From Pseudidiomarina salinarum (GTDB lineage Bacteria; Pseudomonadota; Gammaproteobacteria; Enterobacterales; Alteromonadaceae): a DNA stretch of 64,000 nucleotides. The stretch covers positions 620,001 to 684,000 of the forward strand of contig NZ_JPER01000001.1 in assembly GCF_000753715.1 (NCBI RefSeq), written 5' to 3'. Positions 37,325 through 47,133 of this stretch are shown here, one piece after another. The notes under the pieces are model-generated. The model saw only the letters and a program-made list of their open reading frames with translations. It did no database searches and was not told where the DNA came from. The position numbers and the translations under genes are program-made. Position 1 is the first letter of the stretch. Every line of letters begins with the position of its first letter.

Positions 37325-38673
37325 AGATTCTTTGGGCGATAGGGGCCTTCGCGGTCACGCTGGGTATCCTTGTTACATTTCACGAATTCGGTCACTTCTG
37401 GGTGGCGCGTCGGTGTGGTGTAAAAGTACTGGTTTTTTCTGTTGGCTTTGGTAAAGCCATCTGGCAGCGCACAGCGGCCGATGGCACTGTTTACCAGGTT
37501 GGCATTATTCCGTTGGGCGGTTACGTGCGGATGCTGGATGAACGCGTTGACGAGGTTCCTGAGAGCGAGCGCCACTTAAGCTTTAATTCGCAATCAGTGC
37601 GCCGCCGGGCGGCGATCATTGCTGCCGGGCCCGCGGCGAATTTTGTTATCGCGGTGGTACTGCTATGGGTTATGTTCGTCATTGGTGTGCCTTCGGTTAA
37701 GCCGGTTATCGGCTCCATCCAACCGGATTCGGTTGCCGCCCAGGCTGATATTCAGACTCCGGCGGAAATCCTTTCAGTTAACGGTAACGAAACGGAAGAC
37801 TGGCAACAGGTTAACTTAGCTTTTGCCGCCGCTCTGGGGAACGAAGAGGCCACAATCAGGGTTCTCGATGCGCGTGACCGGGAACAAAGCTATGTGTTGG
37901 ATATCGATGGCTGGCGGATTGGCGATCAGCAGCAGCCGACCTTCGTTGAGTTGGGGATGCTGCCATGGCGCCCGGAAGCGACCACGACGATAAATTATAT
38001 TGCAGAAAATTCACCGGCGGCCGCGGCTGATTTCGCTCCTGGCGATAAAATAATTGCTGTGGATGGAACTCCCGTAGAAGAATGGTCTCAAATCAGAGAG
38101 CAAATCATGGCGGCCCCGGGTGAGCGCCTGAGCTTCACGGTTGAACGCGGGCAAACTCAGATTGAGTTAACCGCTGCTATCGGTGAGCGCTCAACAGCAC
38201 AGGGAACTATAGGTTTTCTTGGTGTTGAGCCACAACAGACTGCCTATCCTGATGAGTATCGGTTTGTGCAGCAGTACGGTATAGTAGGCGGCTTAATAAA
38301 AGGCGCCGAACGCACTTGGGATTTAATGGTTTTAAGTGTGCAAATGATCGGTAAGCTGGTTACGGGTACAGTCTCGTTAAGTAACCTGAGCGGACCGGTC
38401 GCAATAGCTGAAGGCGCAGGCGCTTCAGCCAGTTATGGGTTAGTTTACTTTTTAGGGTTTCTCGCGCTAATCAGTGTTAATCTGGGAATCATAAATCTGG
38501 TACCATTGCCAATTCTGGATGGCGGCCATTTGGTGTTTCTGGCTATTGAAGGTGCGCGTAAGAAAGCAGTTTCTGAACGCGTACAAGAACTTAGCTACCG
38601 GATTGGCGGACTACTGATATTTGCGTTAATGGCAATTGCAATCAGCAATGATGTATTGCGGTTAGCTCAGTGA
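37318..38673 (+). CDS. rseP: Site-2 protease RseP
   Basis: RseP cuts RseA within the membrane in the sigma-E stress pathway and also removes leftover signal peptides. The 451 residues are normal. The zinc motif is HEFGH (His22, Glu23, His26) in the first membrane helix. Two PDZ domains lie at about residues 120-210 and 215-300. [13 protein letters not shown] near 392 carries the third zinc ligand in the last membrane part. Its substrate RseA is encoded in the same window (60156). The start overlaps dxr. Confidence 0.97.
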   Translation: MLEILWAIGAFAVTLGILVTFHEFGHFWVARRCGVKVLVFSVGFGKAIWQRTAADGTVYQVGIIPLGGYVRMLDERVDEVPESERHLSFNSQSVRRRAAIIAAGPAANFVIAVVLLWVMFVIGVPSVKPVIGSIQPDSVAAQADIQTPAEILSVNGNETEDWQQVNLAFAAALGNEEATIRVLDARDREQSYVLDIDGWRIGDQQQPTFVELGMLPWRPEATTTINYIAENSPAAAADFAPGDKIIAVDGTPVEEWSQIREQIMAAPGERLSFTVERGQTQIELTAAIGERSTAQGTIGFLGVEPQQTAYPDEYRFVQQYGIVGGLIKGAERTWDLMVLSVQMIGKLVTGTVSLSNLSGPVAIAEGAGASASYGLVYFLGFLALISVNLGIINLVPLPILDGGHLVFLAIEGARKKAVSERVQELSYRIGGLLIFALMAIAISNDVLRLAQ

Positions 38674-38709
38674 GATCAACATATACAATAAACAATTAAG
38701 TTGCACAGA

Positions 38710-41193
38710 ATGACGTTGAAAAAGCTGTTCTTAAGTGCCCTGATCGCAGGGGCTGCGCTTCCCGCGCATAGTGTCGAAAATTTCGTGGTCGAGGATATCC
38801 GGATCAAAGGATTACAACGGGTCGCTCTTGGCGCGGCGCTGACGTACATTCCTGTGCGGGTCGGTGATACCGTAGACGAAGCTACCGTCCGGCAGAGCAT
38901 CAGATCGCTTTACTCGTCTACGCATTTCAATAATGTGGTCGTCAAACGCGACGGCAGTACCTTAGTTTTCGAAGTTACCGAACGTCCTACTATCAGTGCG
39001 ATAGAGTTTGACGGTAATAAAGAAATCAAAGACGAGCAACTCACCGAATCCCTGACTGAACAAGGTATTATTGAAGGCGAGCCGCTCGATCTGACAACCA
39101 TTTCGTCTATCGAAACCGGCCTGGAAGACTTCTACCATAGTATCGGTAAATATAACGCCAGCGTTGAAGTGACGATTATCAATCAGCCCCGTAACCGGGT
39201 GCGTTTAAGTATTGAGTTTGACGAAGGCGAGTCGGCGGAAATCCAGCAGATTAATATTGTCGGTAATAAAGCCTTCAGCGACGAAGAAATTCTTAACAAC
39301 CTTGAACTTAAAGATAAACTGCCGTGGTGGAATCTGATAGGTGAACGGCGTTACCAGAAGCAGCAGTTAAGCGGCGATCTGGAGACCCTTGAAAGCTTTT
39401 ACAAGGATCGCGGCTACCTGACGTTCTCAATTGAGTCAGTGCAGGTCACTATGACGCCTGATCGTACCGGTGTGTATGTCACTATTAATGTCGAAGAAGG
39501 CGAAATATTCACCGTTCGTGAAACCAAGGTCATGGGCGATCTTCGTGGCCGTGATGAAACGGTGAAGCGACTGGTGAAAATTGAGCCGGGTACGCAGTAT
39601 AGTGCCGCTCAGGTTACTTATCTGGAAGAACTGGTAGCCAAATTATATGGCCGCTACGGGTACGCCTATCCGGAAGTCCGCGCGATTCCTGAGATCAACG
39701 CAGAAACCAACGAGGTTGATCTGATGTTTTCGGTGAACCCGGGTAACCGTGTTTATGTTAACCGGATTAGCTTCCGGGGTAACAACACCACCCAGGACGA
39801 AGTGCTGCGCCGTGAAATGCGTCAGCTCGAAGGTGCGCCGCTGAACGATGAAGCCATTGAACAGGGTAAGATACGCCTTGAGCGCCTTGGCTTTTTTGAA
39901 ACCGTTGAGTCGTCAACCGAGCGCGTTTCAGGCCGGGACGACCTTGTTGACGTTGAATTCGTGGTTAAAGAACAGCCGTCCGGTTCATTCAACTTTATGT
40001 TTGGTTATGGCGATTATTCCGGGCTACAAATTGGCGCCGGAGTACAGCAGGAGAATTTCCTGGGTACTGGTAATCAGGCCGCGATCAATATCAATACCAA
40101 CAGATTTAATAAAAACCTCAGCCTGTCGTATATGGACCGCTATTTCACCAAAGATGGCGTGAGTCTCTCGGGCCAGCTCTATCTGAGTGAGTTTGACGCC
40201 GGTCGCCAGGAAAACCTGATTCGTTACAATAAGAAACAGTATGGTATTGGCGGAACCGTTAGCTTCCCGATCAACGAAGTCAGTAGCCTGAATTTAGGTC
40301 TTACTTACCGGAATGAAGAAGTAACGAACGTTGAAGGTTATGAACAGATTCGCAAGTTCTATCAACCGTATCTGGACGAACAGGACCCCAACTCAGGTGT
40401 CGCCTTCGATATATTTGAAGTGTCCACGGGCTGGCAGCGTGTCACTCTGAACCGCGGAACCTTTCCGACGGCAGGAACACTGAACCGGGTTAGTTTTGAT
40501 GTAGCATTACCTAACAGTGATGTGAATTACTTCAGAACCAGCTATAGCTTCCAGCACTTTCTGCCGATCACCGACGATCATAGCTATACCTTCCTGACGC
40601 GCTTCCGCGCGGGTTACGGTAACGGTTATGGCGAAGATGATCGCGGTAACGAATATCTGTTCCCGTTTTATGAAAACTTTAAGATCGGTGGCAACGACAA
40701 CCTGCGTGGTTTTGAAGCCAATACCATTGGTCCACGTGCGGTGTTCCGCTACCCCGACACGGTCAACGGCCCGCCGGGCTTTAGTGGCATACCAGGCGAG
40801 TTTCCGGCTGGTCCGGGCGCCGATACTCTGGCTGTCAGCCGCTTCTCGATTGGCGGTAACGCCATGTTTGTTGGCGGTTTTGAACTGATTTTCCCAACGC
40901 CGTTTATTAAAGAAGAAAGTAAGAATGTGGTGCGTACCAGCGTATACGTTGATGTCGGAAGCGTCTGGGATACTGAATTTGACTATGAGGCTTATAAAGA
41001 TTTAACGTTAGTAGCCGGTTCAGAAGCGCTGCGCGATTACAGCTCACCGGAAAACTACCGTGCTTCAGCAGGTGTTGCAGTACAGTGGTTATCACCGATG
41101 GGGCCGTTGACGTTTGCCTTCGGTCGCCCGATTAAGTCGGTTGAAGGTGATAAGACGCAGGTATTTACCTTTAATTTTGGTACCACTTTCTAA
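38710..41193 (+). CDS. bamA: Outer membrane protein assembly factor BamA
   Basis: BamA folds and inserts beta-barrel proteins in the outer membrane. From ATG 38710 it has 827 residues. A signal peptide ([21 protein letters not shown]) comes first, then five POTRA domains to about residue 425 and a 16-strand barrel ending in phenylalanine ([10 protein letters not shown]), the usual C-terminal signal. [18 protein letters not shown] marks POTRA5. TTG 38701 is another possible start. It sits between rseP and skp, as in most gammaproteobacteria. Confidence 0.97.
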   Translation: MTLKKLFLSALIAGAALPAHSVENFVVEDIRIKGLQRVALGAALTYIPVRVGDTVDEATVRQSIRSLYSSTHFNNVVVKRDGSTLVFEVTERPTISAIEFDGNKEIKDEQLTESLTEQGIIEGEPLDLTTISSIETGLEDFYHSIGKYNASVEVTIINQPRNRVRLSIEFDEGESAEIQQINIVGNKAFSDEEILNNLELKDKLPWWNLIGERRYQKQQLSGDLETLESFYKDRGYLTFSIESVQVTMTPDRTGVYVTINVEEGEIFTVRETKVMGDLRGRDETVKRLVKIEPGTQYSAAQVTYLEELVAKLYGRYGYAYPEVRAIPEINAETNEVDLMFSVNPGNRVYVNRISFRGNNTTQDEVLRREMRQLEGAPLNDEAIEQGKIRLERLGFFETVESSTERVSGRDDLVDVEFVVKEQPSGSFNFMFGYGDYSGLQIGAGVQQENFLGTGNQAAININTNRFNKNLSLSYMDRYFTKDGVSLSGQLYLSEFDAGRQENLIRYNKKQYGIGGTVSFPINEVSSLNLGLTYRNEEVTNVEGYEQIRKFYQPYLDEQDPNSGVAFDIFEVSTGWQRVTLNRGTFPTAGTLNRVSFDVALPNSDVNYFRTSYSFQHFLPITDDHSYTFLTRFRAGYGNGYGEDDRGNEYLFPFYENFKIGGNDNLRGFEANTIGPRAVFRYPDTVNGPPGFSGIPGEFPAGPGADTLAVSRFSIGGNAMFVGGFELIFPTPFIKEESKNVVRTSVYVDVGSVWDTEFDYEAYKDLTLVAGSEALRDYSSPENYRASAGVAVQWLSPMGPLTFAFGRPIKSVEGDKTQVFTFNFGTTF

Positions 41194-41223
41194 ACAGATA
41201 CAATCATTTCAAAGGAGTTTTTT

Positions 41224-41739
41224 GTGAATAAATTAATAAAAACAACTGTTATTGCAGCGCTGCTATCTACTGCTGTTTTTGCACAGTCTGCTGAAGCCCA
41301 GCAAAAAGTTGGTATCGTGAACTTCCAGGCAGTATTTCAGAATCTGCCACAAGCTCGTGACATCGAAACCAAATTACAATCTGAATTTAAAGATCGTATT
41401 GAAGAGATTCAGGGCATTGAAAAGCGTATGAGCGAACTGCGTGAAAAGCAGCAACGCGATGCGTCAATTATGTCGCCAAGCGAGCGGGTTGAACTGGAAC
41501 GCGAATATGAAATGCTGGAGTCAACGCGTCAGCTGAAAATTCGTGCTTTGCGTGAAGATACCAACCGTCGCACCAGCGAAGAACGCGATAAGCTGATGAT
41601 GGATATTGCCCGCGCTACTCAAACTGTCGCCGGTGACAACGATTTTGATCTGGTCATTCAAAGCTCCGCTGTGGCTCACGCGGTAGAATCAGCCGATCTG
41701 ACCGACGAAGTGCTGGCTAAAATGACTGGTGGTAACTAA
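41224..41739 (+). CDS. skp: Periplasmic chaperone Skp (OmpH)
   Basis: Skp holds unfolded outer membrane proteins in the periplasm on their way to BamA. The 171-residue protein starts with GTG at 41224 behind a clear AAAGGAG. The signal peptide (ending in AEA) is followed by QKVGIVNFQAVFQ. Long alpha-helical arms (residues about 45-130, rich in Glu, Arg and Lys) form the jellyfish-like trimer. It lies between bamA and lpxD. Confidence 0.93.
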   Translation: MNKLIKTTVIAALLSTAVFAQSAEAQQKVGIVNFQAVFQNLPQARDIETKLQSEFKDRIEEIQGIEKRMSELREKQQRDASIMSPSERVELEREYEMLESTRQLKIRALREDTNRRTSEERDKLMMDIARATQTVAGDNDFDLVIQSSAVAHAVESADLTDEVLAKMTGGN

Positions 41740-41743
41740 GCCG

Positions 41744-42763
41744 ATGCAAGCTAAGACCTTGCAGCAGCTGGCTGATGCCATTGGTGCCGAAGTTCGTGGT
41801 AATGGCGCTATGACCATTGCCGGCGTCGGCACTCTTGCCTCGGCACAGCCGGGGCAAATAGCTTTTCTGGCGAACGAGAAGTATCGCGTGCAGTTGGAAA
41901 AGACGAGTGCGAGTGCGGTGATCGTCGCGCCTGACGTCAGTGTTCCTGATCATCTGGCGGCTTTAGTTACGGCAAATCCCTATGCCGGTTTTGCCCGCGT
42001 AGCTCAGTTGCTGGATACCACGCCGAGCCCGGCGCAGGGTATCGATGCGACAGCACAGATTGCCGATAGCGCGAAGCTCGGACAAAATGTCCACATTGGG
42101 CCGAATACCATTATTGCTGAGAATGTTCAGCTGGCTGATAACGTGGTTATTGGTGCCGGCTGTTACATTGGCCCCGGGGTTATTATCGGCGCCGGTAGTC
42201 GTTTGTGGCAGCATGTGGTGATTTATCATAACTGTGTAATAGGCAGTGAGTGCCTTATCCACAGCGGTACCGTTATCGGTGCCGACGGATTTGGCTGGGC
42301 CAACGAGCGCGGCAAATGGATTAAAATTCCACAGTTAGGCCGGGTGGTTATTGGTGACCGGGTTGATATCGGTGCCAGCACCACGATAGATCGGGGCGCA
42401 CTGGACGACACCATTATCAGTAACGGCTGTATCATTGATAACCAGTGTCAGATTGCTCATAACGTATTTATTGATGAAGATACGGCTATCGCGGGTTGTA
42501 CCGTACTGGCGGGTAGTTGCCGGATTGGTAAACGTTGTCTGATCGGTGGCGCCACAGCAATCAATGGCCATATAGAGATCTGCGACGATGTGCAGATTAG
42601 CGGCTTCTCAATGGTCATCAAAGAAATCAGTGAGCCAGGTATTTATGCCTCGGGCATTCCGGCAGCGCCACATCGGGAATGGCGTCGTAACGGGGCCAGG
42701 TTCCGCCAGCTGGATGATTTGTTCCAGCGGGTAAAAGCCCTTGAGAAAAAAGCCCGACCATAA
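41744..42763 (+). CDS. lpxD: UDP-3-O-(3-hydroxyacyl)glucosamine N-acyltransferase
   Basis: LpxD adds the second, N-linked hydroxyacyl chain in lipid A synthesis. From ATG 41744 it has 339 residues (E. coli 341). The earlier GTG at 41729 lies inside skp and is rejected. An N-terminal uridine-binding domain of about 100 residues is followed by a left-handed beta-helix of hexapeptide repeats (from IADSAKLGQNVHIGPN) with the conserved catalytic histidine region HNVFIDEDTAIAGC near 239. skp ends four bases before it. Confidence 0.96.
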   Translation: MQAKTLQQLADAIGAEVRGNGAMTIAGVGTLASAQPGQIAFLANEKYRVQLEKTSASAVIVAPDVSVPDHLAALVTANPYAGFARVAQLLDTTPSPAQGIDATAQIADSAKLGQNVHIGPNTIIAENVQLADNVVIGAGCYIGPGVIIGAGSRLWQHVVIYHNCVIGSECLIHSGTVIGADGFGWANERGKWIKIPQLGRVVIGDRVDIGASTTIDRGALDDTIISNGCIIDNQCQIAHNVFIDEDTAIAGCTVLAGSCRIGKRCLIGGATAINGHIEICDDVQISGFSMVIKEISEPGIYASGIPAAPHREWRRNGARFRQLDDLFQRVKALEKKARP

Positions 42764-42787
42764 TAATTAACACCGGAGATTCCTATT

Positions 42788-43243
42788 TTGTCAGTAACTG
42801 ATGGTGCATTCGATATTAAAGAAGTGATGAGTTTATTGCCTCATCGCTATCCCTTCCTGCTGGTGGATAAAGTTGTCGCCTGCGATAACAAAAGCGCTAT
42901 TCATGCGATAAAAAATGTCACTGTTAACGAGCCGATTTTTACCGGCCATTTCCCTGGCAACCCGATTTTCCCCGGTGTATTGATCCTTGAAGCCATGGCC
43001 CAGGCCGCTGGTTTGTTGGGATTTAAAATCACCAGCAGCACGCCCGGCGCACGTGATCTATACTTGTTTGCGGGGGTCGACAACGCCCGTTTCAAACGAC
43101 AAGTGCTGCCAGGAGATACCATGGATTTACATGTGACTTTTGAAAAAGAACGCCGTGGTATATGGGTATTCAAAGGACGCGCCGAGGTTGACGGTGAACT
43201 GGCCTGCAGCGCCGACATTATTTGCGCAAGAAGAGAAATCTAA
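42788..43243 (+). CDS. fabZ: 3-hydroxyacyl-ACP dehydratase FabZ
   Basis: FabZ dehydrates 3-hydroxyacyl-ACP in fatty-acid elongation. It has 151 residues and a hot-dog fold. [14 protein letters not shown] and [23 protein letters not shown] near residues 15-75 carry the catalytic His and Glu. The start is a TTG with CGGAGA ten bases upstream; the first in-frame ATG (MSLLPHR) would remove the N-terminal residues normally present. lpxA follows with no gap. Confidence 0.96.
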   Translation: MSVTDGAFDIKEVMSLLPHRYPFLLVDKVVACDNKSAIHAIKNVTVNEPIFTGHFPGNPIFPGVLILEAMAQAAGLLGFKITSSTPGARDLYLFAGVDNARFKRQVLPGDTMDLHVTFEKERRGIWVFKGRAEVDGELACSADIICARREI

Positions 43244-44008
43244 GTGATTCATCCTACAGCGATCATTGATGAGGGCGCAAAACTCGGCAGCAATGTACGC
43301 GTTGGCGCTTATTCTATTATTGGCGCGGACGTTGAGGTGGGTGACGACTGTGATATCGGGCCCCATGTGGTACTGCGTGGGCCAACTACTTTAGGCCGCG
43401 GTAACCGGATATTCCAGTTCGCGTCGGTGGGCGAAGATTGTCAGGATAAAAAATATGCCGGCGAACCAACCCGCTTAGTGGTTGGTGATAACAACATTTT
43501 TCGTGAGTTTGTTACGGTTCACCGTGGCACAGTGCAGGATCAGGGGGTTACCCGCATAGGTGATAATAACCTGCTGATGGCCTATGTGCATGTCGCTCAT
43601 GACTGTGTGGTTGGTGATAATGTCATTCTGGCCAATAACACCACCTTAGCAGGCCATGTTCACGTCGGTAACTGGGCCATTCTGGGTGGCTTTACCGGCG
43701 TTCACCAGTTTTGCCATATTGGCGCCCATGCGTTTACCGCGGTAAATTCAGTCGTGGTGCAGGATATTCCGCCTTATATTATGGCGCAGGGCCACAATGC
43801 AGTGCCGCGTACCATTAACAGCGAAGGCCTGAAGCGTCGGGGCTTTACCAACCAACAGATCACCAATATTAAGCGAGCATTTAAAATGCTCTACCGACAG
43901 GGTCTGACGGTCGCCGAGGCGGTCGAGCAGATGCAACAGCTTGATGCGGAAGAAGTTCAGTCAATGATTGAATTCGTGCAAAGCAGTTCACGCGGTATCA
44001 TTCGTTAA
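43244..44008 (+). CDS. lpxA: UDP-N-acetylglucosamine acyltransferase LpxA
   Basis: LpxA does the first step of lipid A synthesis, adding a hydroxyacyl chain to UDP-GlcNAc. It has 254 residues. The N-terminal two-thirds is a left-handed beta-helix (IHPTAIIDEGAKLGSNVRVG, seen as IHPTAIIDEGAKLG). FVTVHRGTVQD near residue 88 and LLMAYVHVAHDCVVG near 111 hold the catalytic histidine. The start is GTG at 43244, directly after the fabZ stop. FabZ and LpxA compete for hydroxyacyl-ACP, so coupled expression makes sense. Confidence 0.97.
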   Translation: MIHPTAIIDEGAKLGSNVRVGAYSIIGADVEVGDDCDIGPHVVLRGPTTLGRGNRIFQFASVGEDCQDKKYAGEPTRLVVGDNNIFREFVTVHRGTVQDQGVTRIGDNNLLMAYVHVAHDCVVGDNVILANNTTLAGHVHVGNWAILGGFTGVHQFCHIGAHAFTAVNSVVVQDIPPYIMAQGHNAVPRTINSEGLKRRGFTNQQITNIKRAFKMLYRQGLTVAEAVEQMQQLDAEEVQSMIEFVQSSSRGIIR

Positions 44009-44029
44009 ATTCAGCGAGACCCACTAACT

Positions 44030-45208
44030 ATGACTGAGCCTTCGTCAGCAGCCCCTGTTATAGCCGTTATAGCAGGGGAGCACTCCGGCGATTTGCTGGG
44101 TGCCGGGATGCTCCGGGAATTGCGTAGTCGCCATCCGGACGCTGAGTTTATCGGCGTGGGAGGACCGCTGATGCAGGCGGAAGGGCTCACCTCTATAGTG
44201 CCGATGGATGATCTGGCGGTTATGGGTATTGCCGAGGTGCTCGGGCGCCTGTTTACCTTACTCAGCCACCGGCGAAAACTGGTTAAAGAGTTCAAAGCCG
44301 TGCGGCCTGCGGTATTTGTCGGTATTGATGCGCCGGACTTTAACTTACCCATTGCCCGCATGCTTAAAGCGGTGGGGATCCCCACCGTGCATTATGTCAG
44401 TCCGTCGGTATGGGCATGGCGGCAGGGGCGGATTAAGGGAATAAAGGCGGCGGTTGATCATGTGCTGTGTTTGCTGCCGTTTGAGAAAGCCTTTTATGAT
44501 GCCCACAACTTGCCGGCAACCTTTGTCGGTCACCCTCTTGCTGATGCGATTCCCGCCAACTGGTCAAAATCTGAAGCACGCGCTGAACTTAGCTTAGACG
44601 CCAATAGTACGGTGGTTGCGATACTTCCCGGTAGTCGCGCCGGCGAACTGGCCCGGCTCGGTCCGATTTTTCTGCAGGCGGCAGCGTTGCTCGCTGAAGG
44701 CAAACCGCAACTGCAATTTATAGCGCCAATGATCTCGACCCAGCGGGCCGCACAATTTCGCGAACTGCAGGAGCAATATGCTCCCGAGCTCTCAATTCAG
44801 CTGCTGGAAGGCCAGTCACGCACCGCCATGGCTGCAGCCGATGCGCTGTTGCTGACGTCCGGTACTGTTACCCTTGAAGCCATGCTGATTAAACGGCCGA
44901 TGGTGGTTGCTTATAAGTTTAACTGGCTGACCCACAAGCTCATTCAGCGGTTGTTTAAGGCGGCTTTTTTCAGTCTGCCTAATTTGCTGGCGGGACGCGA
45001 ACTGGTTCCTGAACTGGTGCAGCAGCAGGTTACGCCAGAGCGACTGGCGGCGGCCGTAAAAGAGCAACTCAGTCAACCAGCCGGCCCTCTGATTGAGGCT
45101 TTCACCGCCCTTCATCATCAGTTGCAGCAAGATGCCGACCAGGTCAGTGCGCGTGTGGTTGCCGAAGTCGGCAACTTAACCAGCTATTCCCATACTTCGA
45201 TTAAATAG
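44030..45208 (+). CDS. lpxB: Lipid-A-disaccharide synthase LpxB
   Basis: LpxB joins UDP-2,3-diacylglucosamine and lipid X to form the lipid A disaccharide. It is a 392-residue GT19 glycosyltransferase. IAGEHSGDLLGAGML near residue 13, VGIDAPDFNLP near 98, and YVSPSVWAWRQGR near 122 are diagnostic, as is LLTSGTVTLEAMLIKRPM near 281. It follows lpxA by 21 bases and ends the envelope series; the rnhB and dnaE genes that often follow are absent here. Confidence 0.96.
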   Translation: MTEPSSAAPVIAVIAGEHSGDLLGAGMLRELRSRHPDAEFIGVGGPLMQAEGLTSIVPMDDLAVMGIAEVLGRLFTLLSHRRKLVKEFKAVRPAVFVGIDAPDFNLPIARMLKAVGIPTVHYVSPSVWAWRQGRIKGIKAAVDHVLCLLPFEKAFYDAHNLPATFVGHPLADAIPANWSKSEARAELSLDANSTVVAILPGSRAGELARLGPIFLQAAALLAEGKPQLQFIAPMISTQRAAQFRELQEQYAPELSIQLLEGQSRTAMAAADALLLTSGTVTLEAMLIKRPMVVAYKFNWLTHKLIQRLFKAAFFSLPNLLAGRELVPELVQQQVTPERLAAAVKEQLSQPAGPLIEAFTALHHQLQQDADQVSARVVAEVGNLTSYSHTSIK

Positions 45209-45313
45209 AACGATTATACCGTTTAAACGCGATAATAATTCGAACCGACACCGTCTATACTTAATTTCTAAATCAACTGGTTACCATGGACACAGCAAAC
45301 GGGGAGTCAGGTT

Positions 45314-46270
45314 ATGGGTTTACTGGTAGACGGAAAATGGCATGACAAGTGGTACGATACGGATAGCAACGACGGCCGCTTCAAACGCAGCGAGTCACAG
45401 TTTCGCAACTGGATCCGAAAGGATCCGGGCAGTAAGTTTCCCGCCGTCGATGGCCGCTATCACCTCTATGTTTCTTACGCGTGCCCCTGGGCGCACCGCA
45501 CCCTTATTTTTCGTAAGCTGAAGGGGCTTGAAAGCCTGATCCCGGTATCTGTGGTGCAGCCACTGATGCTTGAAAATGGCTGGGAATTTGGTGCCGCACC
45601 GCTGCATGATCCACTGTATCACTCGGATTTTCTGTATCAGCTGTATTTACGTGCTGATGATAATTACAGCGGCAGGGTCACTGTGCCGGTGTTATGGGAT
45701 AAAGAACAGCAGACCATAGTCAGTAATGAATCAGCCGATATCATCAGGATGTTCAACAGTGAATTCGATCACCTGACCGGCAATACCCTGGATTTTTACC
45801 CCCAGGCCAAACAGCGCGAAATTGATTCAATCAATGAACAGGTGTATCACACCATTAATAACGGTGTGTATAAGTGTGGTTTTGCGACTACTCAGGATGC
45901 CTATGAAGAGGCCTATAAAGCGCTGTTCAACTCGCTGGATGATATTGAAGGGATCCTGGCTAAAAAACGTTTTCTGGTTGGCGATGAGGTAACTGAAGCA
46001 GACTGGCGCTTATTTACTACGCTGGTGCGTTTTGATGCGGTCTATTACAGCCATTTTAAAACCAACCAGCGACGTATTAGCGATTATCCGAATCTGTGGG
46101 ACTATTTAAAGGCGCTCTATCAGGTTAAGGGCGTAGCTGAAACTGTGGTGATGGACCATATCAAGACTCATTATTATGGCAGCCATACCATGATCAACCC
46201 AACGGGCATTGTGCCAGTGGGGCCGGCTATCAACTTCGATGAACCGCATCAGCGTGGAGAGGTGTTATGA
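45314..46270 (+). CDS. Glutathionyl-hydroquinone reductase (Xi-class glutathione transferase)
   Basis: The enzyme reduces glutathionyl-hydroquinones, releasing hydroquinone and glutathione disulphide. It has 318 residues, as expected. The N-terminal thioredoxin-like domain has YACPWAHRTLI with the catalytic Cys57. The C-terminal helical domain contains EADWRLFTTLVRFDAVYYSHFK near residue 225 (seen as ADWRLFTTLVRFD), typical of the Xi class (YqjG/EcmB type). It is first in a unit with pirin and a quinone oxidoreductase; its stop overlaps the pirin start by four bases. A ribosome site GGGGAG is present. Confidence 0.92.
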   Translation: MGLLVDGKWHDKWYDTDSNDGRFKRSESQFRNWIRKDPGSKFPAVDGRYHLYVSYACPWAHRTLIFRKLKGLESLIPVSVVQPLMLENGWEFGAAPLHDPLYHSDFLYQLYLRADDNYSGRVTVPVLWDKEQQTIVSNESADIIRMFNSEFDHLTGNTLDFYPQAKQREIDSINEQVYHTINNGVYKCGFATTQDAYEEAYKALFNSLDDIEGILAKKRFLVGDEVTEADWRLFTTLVRFDAVYYSHFKTNQRRISDYPNLWDYLKALYQVKGVAETVVMDHIKTHYYGSHTMINPTGIVPVGPAINFDEPHQRGEVL

Positions 46271-47097
46271 ATGGTATAGTGCGTAGCCGCCACCGGGGTA
46301 TTCCGGCGCAGGATGGCGCTGGCGTTAAGCTGACGCGAATTATTAATCAACCGTCGCTGCGTCATCAGGATCCCTTTCTTATGCTCGATGAATTTCGCTC
46401 GGATAATCCCAACGACTATATTGCCGGATTTCCACCGCACCCCCATCGTGGGTTTGTAACCCTGACTTATATGCTGGCCGGACAAATGGCCCATGAAGAT
46501 TCAGAAGGTAACAGTGGGGTGGTCGGCGCCGGTGGAGCGCAATGGATGAAAGCCGCCCGCGGTATTATTCATGGCGAAATGCCGAAGCAGGAAGACGGCC
46601 TGATGTGGGGCTTCCAGCTGTGGATTAATTTACCAGCGGCAGAAAAAATGTCGCCGGCTGAATGGGCTGATCACCCGGAGCACAGTGTGCCAAAAATCGT
46701 CTATGGTGATTCTGAAATCCGTCTGATTGCCGGCGAACTTGAAGGTAACCGTGGCCCGGTCCAGCAGCAGGGGCAGCGTTTTCTGATGGCTGACCTGCGC
46801 TTCAGCGATAACACCGCCATCCCGGTATTTAGCGCCGGACAGGCCAGCCGTCTGGCCTATGTTTATCAGGGCAGCGTACGGATTAACGGCGAGTCGGTTG
46901 AGCGCGGTGAACTGGTCCGGCTCGACGCCGACAGCAACCTGACAATTAGCGCGGCAGCAGTACCTGCGGGAATGATTTTACTTGCCGGTGAACCAATCGG
47001 TGAACCTATCGCTCAGTATGGTCCTTTTGTAATGAACACCCAGGCGGAAATAGAGCAGGCAATCCGCGACTACCAGCAGGGTCGCCTGACTGGTTAA
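46267..47097 (+). CDS. Pirin family protein (cupin)
   Basis: The 276-residue protein is a two-domain cupin. The four metal ligands known from human pirin are present: His58 and His60 (PHPHRGF), His102 and Glu104 (GIIHGEMP). Some bacterial pirins (YhhW) act as quercetin 2,3-dioxygenase; others affect transcription or metabolic enzymes. The C-terminal domain is less conserved. Its start overlaps the glutathionyl-hydroquinone reductase stop, so a role linked to quinones or aromatic compounds is plausible but unproven. Confidence 0.9.
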   Translation: MNGIVRSRHRGIPAQDGAGVKLTRIINQPSLRHQDPFLMLDEFRSDNPNDYIAGFPPHPHRGFVTLTYMLAGQMAHEDSEGNSGVVGAGGAQWMKAARGIIHGEMPKQEDGLMWGFQLWINLPAAEKMSPAEWADHPEHSVPKIVYGDSEIRLIAGELEGNRGPVQQQGQRFLMADLRFSDNTAIPVFSAGQASRLAYVYQGSVRINGESVERGELVRLDADSNLTISAAAVPAGMILLAGEPIGEPIAQYGPFVMNTQAEIEQAIRDYQQGRLTG

Positions 47098-47133
47098 AAA
47101 CCGCCTCATTCAGCTTTGCTCCGGAGTCACTTT

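Noticed and set aside
38586-38618. GAACTT followed by ACTGA, considered as a sigma-E promoter for bamA
   Set aside because: The spacing is about 20 bases rather than 15-16 and the -10 match is poor.
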